Positions 36,578 through 46,324 of a stretch of DNA of 64,000 nucleotides are shown here, piece after piece. Made by a program: the position numbers and the translations under genes. Origin of the DNA: Xaviernesmea oryzae (lineage in GTDB: Bacteria; Pseudomonadota; Alphaproteobacteria; Rhizobiales; Rhizobiaceae); contig NZ_FOAM01000004.1 in the NCBI RefSeq assembly GCF_900109605.1, forward strand, positions 248,001-312,000, in the 5' to 3' direction. Numbering within the stretch: position 1 is the stretch's first letter; each line of letters starts with the position of its first letter. A model generated the notes under the pieces. The model was not told where the DNA came from. It saw only the letters and a list, made by a program, of their open reading frames with translations, and ran no database searches.

Positions 36578-37089
36578 CGCAATTTTGTCCGGTCTTGTGT
36601 TGACGGCCTGTTAACCAGGATCGGTAATGTTCACCGGGTGATCCGAATCCAACATGTGCCCTTAAGGGCGCCGCAAAGAGCGGCCAATGGTGGATCCGGA
36701 ACACGACAGCCTTCTATATGCGCCACAGACAATGCACATAGGATGCTGTTGGACTTTCAATCTGCTGCATAATTTTGGGTCGAACCCGACCTCAAGGAAT
36801 GATGCAGGAGCGGCGCATTGTCTAGCAGACCGCCCCGTGAACTCAATCAAAACTCTCGACGGCGTCTTGGACCCGCGCCGGAGAGCCTGCTTTGCCCGCA
36901 AGGGCCGTACCAGCGGATTGCCGGTGCGAGACAGGGAGATCCGGGGCTCCGGCCCAGACGATGCAACCGTATGCGCCGCATGACGGCTTTCGATCCATGA
37001 GGGGTCGAAGGTGGCTGAATGCGCTGAAATTGGAGCCTCATGCCTGCGGTGTGCGCCACACCCGTGGGTTGGGCACCGCGAGGAAATGG
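36578..37089. other. Divergent region between gyaR-type and SH3 genes
   Basis: 512 bp. No gene, repeat or RNA is recognised. A tRNA T-arm-like GGGTCGAACCC near 36778 is not part of any foldable tRNA. The open frame running into the SH3 gene from 36892 shows no family features before 37090. Confidence 0.45.
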
Positions 37090-37668
37090 ATGTCCATGCG
37101 TCGGATCCCTGTCACCCTGCCCAGAGCCTCCTTCGTCCGGGTCTCGCTCATCAGGTGTGCCTTGCTGAGCGCAATCATGGCCCTTTCTCTCTTGAGCGGA
37201 ACGGCACACGCTCAGGTGACCAAGGGCGCGAGCGGGCTGCCCCTGCCCCGGTTCGTCAGCCTGAAATCGCGCAGCGTCAACCTGCGCGTCGGGCCCAGTC
37301 TCGATTATGCCGTGTCCTGGCGCTATCTGAAGCCCGGCATTCCCGTCGAGATTATCCAGGAATATGAGAACTGGCGCCGGATTCGCGATGCCGAGGGCAC
37401 GGAAGGCTGGGTCAACCAGGCCTTGCTTTCGGGCGAGCGCACGGCGCTGACAGCGCCTTGGATGCGGGGCAAGGGCTCGGGCGTCTTCGTCAACATGCGT
37501 CGCGAGGCGGCTTCTGGGGCCGGGATCGTCGCGCGGCTGGAGCCTGGCGTTATCGTGCATGTACGAGAATGCAATGGCGACTGGTGCCGCGCGGAAACGC
37601 AAGGGGTGGGCGGCTGGATTGCCCAGAGCGAGCTTTGGGGCGCCTATCCGGGCGAAGCCTTCAAATGA
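37090..37668 (+). CDS. Exported SH3-domain protein (DUF1058-like)
   Basis: 192 aa. A signal peptide (LIRCALLSAIMALSLLSGTAHA) is followed by two bacterial SH3-like units: RSVNLRVGPSLDYAVSWRYLKPGIPVEIIQEYENWRRIRD and VNMRREAASGAGIVARLEPGVIVHVRECNGDWCRAE. Such proteins bind peptidoglycan or cell-wall partners in the periplasm. GAGGAA precedes the ATG. An upstream extension of 66 codons is possible on paper but would bury the signal peptide. Confidence 0.85.
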   Translation: MSMRRIPVTLPRASFVRVSLIRCALLSAIMALSLLSGTAHAQVTKGASGLPLPRFVSLKSRSVNLRVGPSLDYAVSWRYLKPGIPVEIIQEYENWRRIRDAEGTEGWVNQALLSGERTALTAPWMRGKGSGVFVNMRREAASGAGIVARLEPGVIVHVRECNGDWCRAETQGVGGWIAQSELWGAYPGEAFK

Positions 37669-37680
37669 CGGGCTTCGAAC

Positions 37681-37705
37681 GAGCGAGGCCGGTTCTGCCT
37701 CGCTC
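37681..37705. terminator. Hairpin between SH3 and adenosine kinase genes
   Basis: Perfect 9-bp stem GAGCGAGGC / GCCTCGCTC, 7-base loop, between convergent genes; no T-run, so a weak candidate. Confidence 0.5.
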
Positions 37706-37728
37706 GCTTGCACGCGCTGTCTTCGACG

Positions 37729-38721
37729 TCAGATCAATCCGGCGCGCGCGGCTTCGGTCTTAAGAGAGACCAGCGGGCGGGGACCGATCTGCTGGATGAC
37801 GATCCCGGCTGCCAGGCTCCCGAGCTTGCCGCAGTCGGCCAGGCTGCGCCCGGCTGTGTAGCCGAAGAGAAAGCCCGCCGCATAGAGATCGCCGGCACCT
37901 GTTGTATCGACCAGCTGCGCGATCGGCAGGGGCTCCACCTTCACCCGCTCGCCACCCTTGAGGATGATCGACCCTTCCTCGGAAAGGGTGACGACCGCCA
38001 GCTTGCAATCGGCGGCGATGTCATTGAGCGCCACCTCGAAATCCTCGGTCTCGTAAAGCGCCAGGGCTTCGGCCTTGTTGGCGAAGACGATATCGACGGT
38101 TCCGGAGCGCATGAGATCGAGAAATTCGGCGCGGTAGCGGTGGACGCAGAAGCTGTCGGACAATGTCATCGCCACCTCGCGGCCATGCGCATGGGCGATG
38201 CGAGCCGCTTCGCGGATTGCATCCTTGGCGCGCGGCGGATCCCAGAGATAGCCTTCGAAATAGGTGACGGCGGAAGCGGCCACCACCTCCTCCTCGACAT
38301 CCTCGGGCCCAAGCTCGACGCAGGCGCCGAGATAGGTGTTCATCGAACGCTCGCCATCCTCGGTGACGAAGATCATCGAACGGGCGGTGGGCGGCGTGTC
38401 GCTCAGGGGCGCGGTCTTGAAATGCACGCCTTGGGCGCGGATGTCATGAGCGAAGATCTCGCCGAGTTGGTCGTTGCAGACCTTGCCGAAATAGGCCGCG
38501 CGCCCGCCCAAGCTCGCCACACCAGCCGCCGTATTGCCGGCGCTGCCGCCTGAGGCTTCGACCGCAGGTCCCATGCGCGAATAAAGCAGCGTCGCCCGTT
38601 CCGCATCGATCAGGTTCATTGCGCCCTTGATGATGGCATTGTCGTTGAGGAAGGCGTCGTCGCAGCGCGCAATGATGTCGACGATGGCATTGCCGATCGT
38701 CAGCACGTCGAAATGGGTCAT
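37729..38721 (-). CDS. PfkB-family sugar/nucleoside kinase, adenosine kinase-like
   Basis: 330 aa. The PfkB signatures are complete: GGSAGNTAAGVASLGG near residues 55-70 and the anion-hole/base motif DTTGAGDLYAAGFL near 285. The start MTHFDVLTIGNAIVDIIARCDD resembles rhizobial adenosine kinases, which phosphorylate adenosine to AMP; another nucleoside or sugar is possible. The ATG matches this conserved start; 36 upstream codons are ignored. Confidence 0.88.
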   Translation of the reverse strand: MTHFDVLTIGNAIVDIIARCDDAFLNDNAIIKGAMNLIDAERATLLYSRMGPAVEASGGSAGNTAAGVASLGGRAAYFGKVCNDQLGEIFAHDIRAQGVHFKTAPLSDTPPTARSMIFVTEDGERSMNTYLGACVELGPEDVEEEVVAASAVTYFEGYLWDPPRAKDAIREAARIAHAHGREVAMTLSDSFCVHRYRAEFLDLMRSGTVDIVFANKAEALALYETEDFEVALNDIAADCKLAVVTLSEEGSIILKGGERVKVEPLPIAQLVDTTGAGDLYAAGFLFGYTAGRSLADCGKLGSLAAGIVIQQIGPRPLVSLKTEAARAGLI

Positions 38722-38982
38722 GAAGTCCGATCCGCTCGATAAGGCAAGCCGGGGGTCGCCGGCCGTCGAAAACAGCCTCCGCGCTATCCCATCTCGTCCG
38801 AAAAGGAAAATGGTTTGTACGGCAGTCATAAAGTTAGATCATTCTGATATGTCGATATCGAATCCTGAGACTAGACAGGCCAGATTGCCGGGCTCGGCCC
38901 GCCTTGCGAAAACACGGCCGCGCATGCCATGGCTATGGCCGTTTCGGGAGGAGCGACGAAACGGCAAGACCACGAGGCCAAC

Positions 38983-40167
38983 ATGAACGGTTCAGCGCAA
39001 GAGGCGCGCATCTCAACGGGGCTTACGCTCATTCTGGCGGCAGCTTGCGGGCTGATCGTCGCCAATCTCTATTATGCTCAGCCCTTGGTCGGGCCGATCA
39101 GCCAGAGCCTGGGCCTGTCGCCTTCGGCCAGCGGCCTGATCGTCACCTTGACCCAGATCGGCTATGGGCTCGGCCTGCTGCTGATCGTCCCGCTCGGCGA
39201 CCTCGTCGAAAACCGCCGGCTGATCCTGATCATGCTGCTGCTCGATGCCGTTGCCGTCCTCGGTGCGGGCCTGCTCGGCCAGGCGGCCAGTTTTCTCACC
39301 GCTGCGCTGCTGATCGGCCTCTGCTCGGTGGCGGTGCAGATCATCGTGCCCTATGCATCGGCTATGGTGGCGCCCGAGGCCCGCGGCCGTGTGGTGGGCA
39401 ATGTGGTCAGCGGGCTTCTGTTCGGCATCATGTTCGCCCGGCCGGTCGCGAGCCTGATCGCCAGCGTTGCCTCCTGGCATGCCGTCTTCTTCCTGTCGGC
39501 GGCTGTTCTCGTCGGCCTTGCCGTGGTTCTCGCCCGCACCCTGCCGGAGCGCCGGCCAGCCGGCAGTCTCGGCTATTTCGCTCTGCTTGCCTCGATGAAG
39601 GACCTGGCGCTCCACACGCCCGTGCTGCAGCGGCGCGCCGCCTACCAGGCTGGCCTGTTTGCCGCCTTCAGCCTGTTCTGGACGGTGACGCCGCTGGAGC
39701 TCGCCGGTCCGGAGTTCGGCCTGTCGCAACGCGCCATCGCGCTTTTCGCCCTGGCTGGTGCGGCGGGGGCGATTGCGGCTCCCATTGCCGGCAGGCTCGC
39801 GGATCTTGGCTTGAGCCGGATCACGACGCGCGTAGCGCTGATCATGGCAACGCTCTCCTTCCTGCTCACCTATCTCGCGCCCGCTGGCTCGTCCATGTCG
39901 CTCGCGCTGTTCACACTCGCCGCCATCCTGCTCGATGCCGGGGTCTCGACCTCGCTGGTGCTGGGGCAGCGGGCGATCTACACGCTGGGCGAGGCCCAGC
40001 GTGGGCGGTTGAACGGACTGTTCATGGCAACGTTCTTCATGGGTGGCGCGCTAGGCTCGGCGCTCGGCGCTTATGCCTATGCCCATGGCGGATGGCTCGC
40101 GGCCTCGCTTCTCGGCTTAGCCCTACCGGCTGCCGCCCTTGCCTTCTCCCTGACGGAAAAGCGTTAG
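38983..40167 (+). CDS. MFS transporter
   Basis: 394 aa, 12 predicted helices. Motif A between helices 2 and 3 reads GDLVENRRLI; NLYYAQPLVGPISQSLGLSPS is typical of the YnfM/DHA-like exporter group. Substrate unknown. The ATG at this position has GAGG 5 bp before it; the earlier ATG at 38929 adds 18 hydrophilic residues and has none. The stop codon TAG is the first base triplet of the RIME element that follows (40166 on), so the repeat has been inserted at the very end of the gene. Confidence 0.9.
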   Translation: MNGSAQEARISTGLTLILAAACGLIVANLYYAQPLVGPISQSLGLSPSASGLIVTLTQIGYGLGLLLIVPLGDLVENRRLILIMLLLDAVAVLGAGLLGQAASFLTAALLIGLCSVAVQIIVPYASAMVAPEARGRVVGNVVSGLLFGIMFARPVASLIASVASWHAVFFLSAAVLVGLAVVLARTLPERRPAGSLGYFALLASMKDLALHTPVLQRRAAYQAGLFAAFSLFWTVTPLELAGPEFGLSQRAIALFALAGAAGAIAAPIAGRLADLGLSRITTRVALIMATLSFLLTYLAPAGSSMSLALFTLAAILLDAGVSTSLVLGQRAIYTLGEAQRGRLNGLFMATFFMGGALGSALGAYAYAHGGWLAASLLGLALPAAALAFSLTEKR

Positions 40168-40268
40168 AGCGTCGGACTGAAAATCTTACGCAGTCTGACG
40201 CTCTCAATTTTTATTTTCGCATCGGATTTTTCCGAAAACCGGTTCCCACTTTTCGGTCCGATGCTCTA
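40166..40268 (+). repeat. RIME-like intergenic mosaic element, copy 2
   Basis: About 103 bp, nearly identical to copy 1. The first palindrome is AGCGTCGGACTG / CAGTCTGACGCT (40168-40179, 40191-40202) with one G-T mismatch that still pairs in RNA. The second contains the same GCATCGGA, CCGAAAA, CCGGTTCCCAC, TTTTCGG, TCCGATGC blocks. Its first bases form the stop codon of the MFS gene. Confidence 0.82.
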
Positions 40269-40327
40269 AGGCGCCGACTTTCAAAGCCCTTGCCTGCCTC
40301 TTCTTCCACCGTGGGAGAGGAGGCTGC

Positions 40328-41173
40328 CTATTCGACTGGCCCGTCACCGACAGGCAGAGGCCCGTTTGGAGGCCATTCGACCAGCGGCGCCGGCACGGCA
40401 TTGGTCTTCTCGTCGGCCTTACAGAGATCGGCGATGACGCAGCGCTCGCATTCCGGCCGGCGGGCCTTGCAGACATAGCGCCCATGCAGGATCAGCCAAT
40501 GATGGGCATGGAACAGGAAGTGATCGGGGATCACCCGGATCAGCCGCTCCTCCACCTCGTCGGGCGTCTTGCCCGGCGCGAGCTTCAGCCGGTTGGCAAG
40601 CCTGAGGATGTGGGTATCGACCGCAAGCGTCGGCTGGCCGAAGGCCATGGAGAGTACGACATTGGCTGTTTTGCGCCCAACGCCGGGCAGGCGCACCAGC
40701 TCCTCGCGCGTGCGCGGCACCTCGCCGCCGAACTCGCGCACCAGCATCTCGCTGAGCGCAATCACGTTCTTGGCCTTGTTGCGGTAGAGGCCGATGGTCT
40801 TGATATAATCGCGCACCCTCTCCTCGCCCAGCGCCAGCATCTTCTCCGGCGTGTCGGCGACCTTGAACAGCGCCCGCGTCGCCTTGTTGACACCGACATC
40901 GGTCGCCTGGGCGGAGAGCGCCACGGCCACGACGAGCGTGAAGGGGTTGACATGGTCCAGCTCACCCTTGGGCTCCGGCCGCTGGACAGAGAAGCGGTGG
41001 AAGATCTCCTCGATCTCCGCGCGGGAATAAGCGGTGCGCACGCGTGCCTTCCCCGCGCCGCGCCGGGGCGTGGCACGCGCGGCCTTTTCCGGCATGGCCT
41101 GAGGGGCCGCGCTGCGGCGGGGTGATGGGTCCATATCGTCTGACAGGGCAGCGGGTGCTTTGATCTTCGGCAT
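40328..41173 (-). CDS. nth: Endonuclease III (DNA glycosylase/AP lyase)
   Basis: 281 aa. It removes oxidised pyrimidines and nicks the abasic site. The HhH motif LPGVGRKTANVV carries catalytic Lys168; Asp186 is in AVDTHI. The [4Fe-4S] ligands C-x6-C-x2-C-x5-C are at the C-terminus (CKARRPECERCVIADLC). A basic N-terminal extension of about 45 residues precedes the fold, common in rhizobia. The start MPKIKAPAA is used because it opens that extension; 26 more upstream codons are open. Confidence 0.96.
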   Translation of the reverse strand: MPKIKAPAALSDDMDPSPRRSAAPQAMPEKAARATPRRGAGKARVRTAYSRAEIEEIFHRFSVQRPEPKGELDHVNPFTLVVAVALSAQATDVGVNKATRALFKVADTPEKMLALGEERVRDYIKTIGLYRNKAKNVIALSEMLVREFGGEVPRTREELVRLPGVGRKTANVVLSMAFGQPTLAVDTHILRLANRLKLAPGKTPDEVEERLIRVIPDHFLFHAHHWLILHGRYVCKARRPECERCVIADLCKADEKTNAVPAPLVEWPPNGPLPVGDGPVE

Positions 41174-41286
41174 GGCTCTTCCTATACCAAGCCAGCAGAC
41201 GCACCGCACGGGCCTTTTCGATCCAAGATGGAAGACGCATGCATGGCCCAAGCCATGCAGATCGTTTTCCTGTAGGATCTCAGGCC

Positions 41287-41781
41287 ATGCATGGCGAACC
41301 TCCTGTGATCAACCCCAATGAGCAGCCGGTCTTTGAGGCCGAGTTGCACGCGCACCGTTCGCTCGGGGCCAAGGGCACGCGCGTACTTGTCACGCTCGCT
41401 ATCCTGCTCAGCCTTGGTCACACCACGCTGTTCCTCGCCATCGGCGCCTGGCCCGTTCTGCCGTTCTTCGGGCTGGACATCCTGCTCCTGCTCGGCGCCG
41501 TCTGGATGAGCCACCGGGCCGGGCGGGCGCGGGAGGAAGTGCGCATTTCCCGCATCGATATTTCTCTACGCAAGTTTTCGCCCGGTGGGGCGATGGTGGA
41601 GCATCGCTTCAATCCCTTTTCCACGCGGCTCGATGTTGCCCGCGATTCCGAGATCGGCATCACCGCCATGCATCTGGCCGAGCGGGGCCGGATGGTGCCG
41701 ATCGGCGCCTTTCTCAATCCCGAGGACCGCGAAAGCTTCGCGACCGCCTTTTCGCGGGCACTTGCCGAGGTCAGGCATTGA
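41287..41781 (+). CDS. DUF2244 membrane protein
   Basis: 164 aa. Two helices (VLVTLAILLSLGHTTLFLAIGAW and VLPFFGLDILLLLGAVWMS) are followed by the family's soluble end (ISRIDISLRKFSPGGAMVEHRFNPFSTRL, IGAFLNPEDRESFATAFSRAL). DUF2244 has no known function and often lies next to nth in alphaproteobacteria, as here (divergent, 113 bp). AGGA precedes the ATG; an earlier ATG at 41239 adds 16 residues. Confidence 0.9.
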   Translation: MHGEPPVINPNEQPVFEAELHAHRSLGAKGTRVLVTLAILLSLGHTTLFLAIGAWPVLPFFGLDILLLLGAVWMSHRAGRAREEVRISRIDISLRKFSPGGAMVEHRFNPFSTRLDVARDSEIGITAMHLAERGRMVPIGAFLNPEDRESFATAFSRALAEVRH

Positions 41782-41880
41782 GCTCTCTGACCTATCTCCA
41801 AGAAACGGGTGGCGACGGAGTGCCTTGCCGCATAATTTGCAGGCTTCACCTGCGCAGCACCTGTCTCGGGAGAGATGATC

Positions 41881-42759
41881 ATGACGCTTGCCGCCACGCT
41901 TCAGACCGAAATTCTGCCTTCGGCGGCGGATTACGAGACCGTTTGCCGGACGATCGAAATCTTGACCGTCGACTATCGGGCACAGCCGAGCCTGGACGAT
42001 CTCGCACACAAGCTTGGCCAGTCGCCGACCGAGCTGCAGAAGACCTTTTCGCGCTGGGCAGGCCTTTCGCCCAAGGCCTTTCTCCAGGCGGTAACGCTCG
42101 ATCACGCCAAGCGGCTGCTCGGGCAGGAAGGCCTGCCGCTGCTCGAAGCCAGTATCGAACTCGGCCTATCCGGCCCCGGTCGGCTGCATGATCTCTTCAC
42201 GACCCATGAGGCCATGTCACCAGGCGAATGGAAGGCGCGCGGTGCGGGGCTAACGATCCGCTACGGCTTTCATCCCTCCCCCTTTGGCCAGGCGCTGGTG
42301 ATGATCACCGATCGCGGCCTGGCAGGGCTGGCCTTTGCCGATTCCGGCGGGGAGACGGCCTGTTTCGACGATATGGCACGCCGGTGGCCGGACGCCAACT
42401 TCACCGAGGATCAGGCGGCCACGGCACCAATGATCGGCCGGATCTTCGATCCGGCCCGATGGCGGCCGGAAGAGCCGTTGCGGGTGGTGCTGATCGGTTC
42501 GGATTTTCAGGTGCGGGTGTGGCAGGCGCTGCTGGATATTCCGCTCGGCCGGGCCGAGACCTATTCGGCCATCGCCGCGCGCATCGGCAGCCCCAAGGCG
42601 TCGCGCGCCGTAGGGGCAGCGATCGGGCGCAACCCCATTTCCTTCGTCGTGCCCTGCCATCGCGCGCTCGGCAAGGGCGGCGCGCTGACAGGCTATCACT
42701 GGGGCTTGACGCGCAAGCGCGCTATGCTCGGCTGGGAAGCCGGGGCGATTGGCGGCTGA
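41881..42759 (+). CDS. Ada-like protein: AraC HTH fused to O6-methylguanine-DNA methyltransferase
   Basis: 292 aa. Residues ~15-105 form an AraC-type helix-turn-helix (DDLAHKLGQSPTELQKTFSRWAGLSPKAFLQA). Residues ~125-290 form the methyltransferase with acceptor Cys259 in PCHRALGKGG and the DNA-contact RIGSPKASRAVGAAIGRNP. The N-terminal zinc/phosphotriester domain of E. coli Ada is absent, so it could repair O6-methylguanine but probably not act as the full methylation-triggered activator. GGGAGAG lies 6 bp before the ATG. Confidence 0.9.
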   Translation: MTLAATLQTEILPSAADYETVCRTIEILTVDYRAQPSLDDLAHKLGQSPTELQKTFSRWAGLSPKAFLQAVTLDHAKRLLGQEGLPLLEASIELGLSGPGRLHDLFTTHEAMSPGEWKARGAGLTIRYGFHPSPFGQALVMITDRGLAGLAFADSGGETACFDDMARRWPDANFTEDQAATAPMIGRIFDPARWRPEEPLRVVLIGSDFQVRVWQALLDIPLGRAETYSAIAARIGSPKASRAVGAAIGRNPISFVVPCHRALGKGGALTGYHWGLTRKRAMLGWEAGAIGG

Positions 42760-42768
42760 GCGCGGCCT

Positions 42769-42794
42769 GAACCGGCTTGTCCATAAGCCGGTTC
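42769..42794. terminator. Hairpin between ada-like gene and gpmA
   Basis: Perfect 10-bp stem GAACCGGCTT / AAGCCGGTTC with a 6-base loop between convergent genes; no long T-run. Confidence 0.6.
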
Positions 42795-42813
42795 GGCTTT
42801 GCCATTGAGAGGC

Positions 42814-43449
42814 TCAATGCGCGCCGGACATATCGCCAAGCACAACCTTCGAGGCGACGGAGGAGTCGGCATTGAGGGTGTAGACCATCGGCACGCCGGT
42901 GGCGAGGTTGAGCTTGAGGATCTCCTCGCGGGTCAGCCGGTCGAGCACCATGACCAGCGCGCGCAGCGAATTACCATGGGCGGCCACCAGAACCTTCTGG
43001 CCGGAAAGCACGCGCGGCAGGATGTCGGTCAGGTAATAGGGCCAGACGCGGGCGCCGGTGTCACGCAGCGATTCGCCGCCGGGCGGTGCGATATCATAGG
43101 AGCGGCGCCAGATATGGACCTGCTCCTCGCCCCATTTGGCGCGGGCATCGTCCTTGTTGAGGCCGGAGAGATCGCCATAGTCGCGCTCGTTCAGCGCCTG
43201 ATTGCGGATCGTTTCCAGATCGCTCTGGCCGACGGCATCGAGCACGAATTGGCAGGTGCGCTGGGCACGGGTGAGCGCCGAGGTGAAGGCGATGTCGAAC
43301 TTGATGCCGGTATCGGCGAGCGCCTTGCCGCCGGTCTTGGCCTCTTCCACGCCGAGCTCGGTCAGATCGGGATCGCGCCAGCCGGTGAACAGGTTCTTCA
43401 GGTTCCAGTCGCTCTGGCCGTGACGGACGAGAACAAGGGTTCCGCTCAT
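42814..43449 (-). CDS. gpmA: 2,3-bisphosphoglycerate-dependent phosphoglycerate mutase
   Basis: 211 aa. It interconverts 3- and 2-phosphoglycerate. The histidine-phosphatase motif [12 protein letters not shown] holds the phosphorylated His; a second His is in [54 protein letters not shown] identifies the dPGM class. It is about 80 bp downstream of dapB on the same strand, probably in the same operon. Confidence 0.96.
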   Translation of the reverse strand: MSGTLVLVRHGQSDWNLKNLFTGWRDPDLTELGVEEAKTGGKALADTGIKFDIAFTSALTRAQRTCQFVLDAVGQSDLETIRNQALNERDYGDLSGLNKDDARAKWGEEQVHIWRRSYDIAPPGGESLRDTGARVWPYYLTDILPRVLSGQKVLVAAHGNSLRALVMVLDRLTREEILKLNLATGVPMVYTLNADSSVASKVVLGDMSGAH

Positions 43450-43526
43450 GAATGACGTTCCTTCGAGGTGTTGACGGTGAGGCTTGAGTTTGGTTTCGCG
43501 CCCGCCTTGGCGGGCGCTGCACAGGA

Positions 43527-44345
43527 TCAGTTCAATCCGAGAACGTCCGGCATCGTATAGAGGCCCGGCTTTTTGTCACGCGCCCAAAGTGCTGCAGTGA
43601 CAGCGCCGCGCGCGAAGATCGCCCGATCGGTGGCGCGATGCGAGAGCACGACGTCCTCCCCGGCACCGGCCAGGAAGACGGAATGCTCGCCGACCACGGA
43701 GCCGCCTCGCAGCGTGGCAAAGCCGATGGCACCTGCCGGCCGGGCGCCGGTATGGCCGTCGCGCACGCGCACGGAATGACCGGCAAGCGCGATCCCGCGT
43801 CCGCGCGCCGCTGCCTCGCCTAGAAGCAGCGCCGTGCCGGAGGGCGCATCGACCTTGTGGCGATGGTGCATTTCCAGAATTTCGATATCCCAATCATCGG
43901 GGCCAAGCGCGCGGGCCGCGGTTTCGGTCAGGGCGGCAAGCAGTGTCACGCCAAGGCTCATATTGCCCGACTTGACGATGCGCGCATGGCGGGCGGCAGC
44001 GGCGAATTTTTCATCGTCGGTCGGCGAGCAGCCAGTGGTGCCGAGGACATGGACGATGCGCGCCTGGGCGGCGATCTCAGCGAATTCGACCGAAGTTTCC
44101 GGCCGGGTGAAGTCGATCACGCCATCGGCTTCGAGCAAGCCCTTCAACGGATCGTCGGTGACTGCGAGACCGATCGGTCCGAGACCGGCAATCTCACCGG
44201 CATCACGGCCGATGAAGGGCGAGCCGGGCCGGCCAATGGCGGCATGCAGAACGGCACCCGGCGTCTGATGGATGACGCGAATCAGCGCCTGGCCCATGCG
44301 GCCGGACGCGCCTGCGACCACGAGCTTCATGTCGTTGAGACTCAT
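43527..44345 (-). CDS. dapB: 4-hydroxy-tetrahydrodipicolinate reductase
   Basis: 272 aa. Second enzyme of the lysine/diaminopimelate pathway after DapA. The NAD(P) site is [14 protein letters not shown]; the catalytic [13 protein letters not shown] and GTTGCS loops are conserved. Its ATG overlaps the stop of the ABC exporter gene by four bases (ATGA). Second gene of the ABC exporter-dapB-gpmA string. Confidence 0.97.
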   Translation of the reverse strand: MSLNDMKLVVAGASGRMGQALIRVIHQTPGAVLHAAIGRPGSPFIGRDAGEIAGLGPIGLAVTDDPLKGLLEADGVIDFTRPETSVEFAEIAAQARIVHVLGTTGCSPTDDEKFAAAARHARIVKSGNMSLGVTLLAALTETAARALGPDDWDIEILEMHHRHKVDAPSGTALLLGEAAARGRGIALAGHSVRVRDGHTGARPAGAIGFATLRGGSVVGEHSVFLAGAGEDVVLSHRATDRAIFARGAVTAALWARDKKPGLYTMPDVLGLN

Positions 44346-46189
44346 TCGGCAGGCTCCTCATGGGTGGGCGCTGCGGCGTCCGACGCCGCCGAGGAGACCG
44401 GCGGCAGCACGGCAAGCGGCGCCTGAAGATTGTGCAGCCGGGCATAGAGACCGTCCGGCTTGGCGGCCAGTCCGTCGTGCGTGCCCTCTTCCACGACCAG
44501 GCCATCGCGCATCACCACGATCTTGTCGGCGTTGACGATGGTGGAGAGACGGTGGGCGATGACGACGACGGTGCGTCCCTCCATCGCATGATCGAGTGCC
44601 TTCTGCACGGCGGCTTCCGATTCGGTGTCGAGCGCCGAGGTGGCTTCGTCGAGCAGAAGGATCGGCGCATTGCGTACCAGCGCGCGTGCGATCGATAGAC
44701 GCTGGCGCTGCCCGCCCGAAAGCGTCACGCCGTTTTCGCCGACCGGCGTGTCATAGCCCTGGGGCTGGGCCATGATGAAGTCATGGGCATAGGCAAGCCT
44801 TGCCGCATCCTCCACCTCGGCATCCGTGGCGCCTTCGCGGCCGTAGCGGATATTGTCGCGGATCGTGCCTTCGAAGAGGTAGGGCTGCTGTGAGACGTAA
44901 GCGAGCTGCGCGCGCAGCGAGGCCTTGGTGACATCGAGAATGTCCTGGCCGTCGATCAGGATCTGCCCGCCCGTGGGGTCGTAGAAGCGGGGGATCAGGC
45001 CGATCACCGTGGTCTTGCCCGCACCGGAGGGACCGACCAGCGCGGTGGTCTTGCCGCCTTCGGCCACGAAGCTGACGCCCTTCAGGATCATGTCGCCGCC
45101 TTCGGCATAGGCGAAGGTGACGTCGCGGAATTCGATGGTCGCCATGCCGACATGCAGCGCGGTCGCGCCCGGCTTGTCGCGCTGATGCGGCATGGTGTCC
45201 AGCACCTCATAGATCATCCGGGCATTGACGACGGCGCGTTCGAGAGAAACCTGGAGACGGGCAAGCCGGCGCGCCGGATCATAGGCCATCAAAAGCGCGG
45301 TGACGAAGGAGAAGAAGGCGCCGGGCGGCACGTTGTCATAGATCGCGCGGAAGGCGGCATAGGCAAGCACGCTGGAGATCGCGAGGCCTGCGAAAGTCTC
45401 GGTCATCGGTGCGGTGCGCTCGGAGAGGCGGGCGATGCGGTTGGCGCGGTTTTCCGCCCGGTCGATGATTTCTTCGACCTTGCCGCGCAGCTGGTCCTCC
45501 ATGGTGAAGGCCTTGACGATCGAGATGCCCTGGATCGTTTCCTGCATGGCGCCGAGCACGTGGCTGTTGATCTCCACCGATTCGCGCGTTGCCTGGCGCA
45601 GACGGCGCGAGACATAGCGCAGGCCGAGCAGCAGCGGCGGGGCGACCACGAAGACGATCAGTGTCAGCAGCCAGTCCTTGGAGATCATCACGCCGATCAG
45701 CGCGATCAGCGTCAGAAGATCGCGCGCGAGCGAGGTCACCGTCATGTTCAAAACATCGCGGATGCCCGAGACGTTCTGGCTGATCTTGGCGGAAATCCGC
45801 GCCGAGCGCGTGTCGGTATAATAGCCGACCGACAGCGCCATCAGATGCGAATAAAGCCGGCGCTGATAGCTGGCGACGATATTGTTGCCGATCTTCGACA
45901 GCGCCACGGCCTGGCCATAAGTGGCGAAGCCGCGAATGAGGAAGGAAAAGAAGATCGCCGCGCAGATCAGGAGAACCATGTCGGCGCGCTTGTTGGCGAA
46001 GGCTTCGTTGACGACCGATTCCATGATCCAGGCGGCAAAGGCCGTGGAGGCGGCGATGATGCCGAGACAGACGATGGCGAAAAGATAGCCGCTCAGATGA
46101 GCCCGGCCATTTTCGCTCACGACCCGCTTGAGGACACTCGTAATGGTTTCGGTGTCGACGGAAACGTGCTTGGTCTTGTTGTCTTTCAA
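44342..46189 (-). CDS. ABC exporter, fused permease-ATPase (MsbA-like)
   Basis: 615 aa half-transporter; it should work as a dimer. Six transmembrane helices lie in residues ~25-325, and the ATPase in ~355-590 with Walker [10 protein letters not shown]-loop VSQQPYLF, signature LSGGQRQR and Walker [13 protein letters not shown]. Sequence type is the MsbA/lipid-exporter group; the substrate (lipid, glycan or drug) cannot be told. The C-terminal tail is Ala/Pro-rich. It is translationally coupled to dapB. Confidence 0.92.
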   Translation of the reverse strand: MKDNKTKHVSVDTETITSVLKRVVSENGRAHLSGYLFAIVCLGIIAASTAFAAWIMESVVNEAFANKRADMVLLICAAIFFSFLIRGFATYGQAVALSKIGNNIVASYQRRLYSHLMALSVGYYTDTRSARISAKISQNVSGIRDVLNMTVTSLARDLLTLIALIGVMISKDWLLTLIVFVVAPPLLLGLRYVSRRLRQATRESVEINSHVLGAMQETIQGISIVKAFTMEDQLRGKVEEIIDRAENRANRIARLSERTAPMTETFAGLAISSVLAYAAFRAIYDNVPPGAFFSFVTALLMAYDPARRLARLQVSLERAVVNARMIYEVLDTMPHQRDKPGATALHVGMATIEFRDVTFAYAEGGDMILKGVSFVAEGGKTTALVGPSGAGKTTVIGLIPRFYDPTGGQILIDGQDILDVTKASLRAQLAYVSQQPYLFEGTIRDNIRYGREGATDAEVEDAARLAYAHDFIMAQPQGYDTPVGENGVTLSGGQRQRLSIARALVRNAPILLLDEATSALDTESEAAVQKALDHAMEGRTVVVIAHRLSTIVNADKIVVMRDGLVVEEGTHDGLAAKPDGLYARLHNLQAPLAVLPPVSSAASDAAAPTHEEPAE

Positions 46190-46324
46190 TGCGCCTATCC
46201 TTGAGGGCCTTGATTGCGATCGGTGCGCGGCGGCGTCCTCAGCCGCCGCTCCTATAATCGCTTGGCACGGTTTTGGCGAGTCTCGGCCCTTTCAGGCCCT
46301 TTAATCGGCCTTTGACGGGGCAGA

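Noticed and set aside
36740-36790. tRNA-like GGGTCGAACCC segment
   Set aside because: No acceptor, D or anticodon arm can be folded around it; it is just a short palindrome.
41220-41300. Repeated CATGCATGGC / CCATGCA words near the DUF2244 start
   Set aside because: Short and irregular; no clear operator or repeat structure beyond chance at this GC content.
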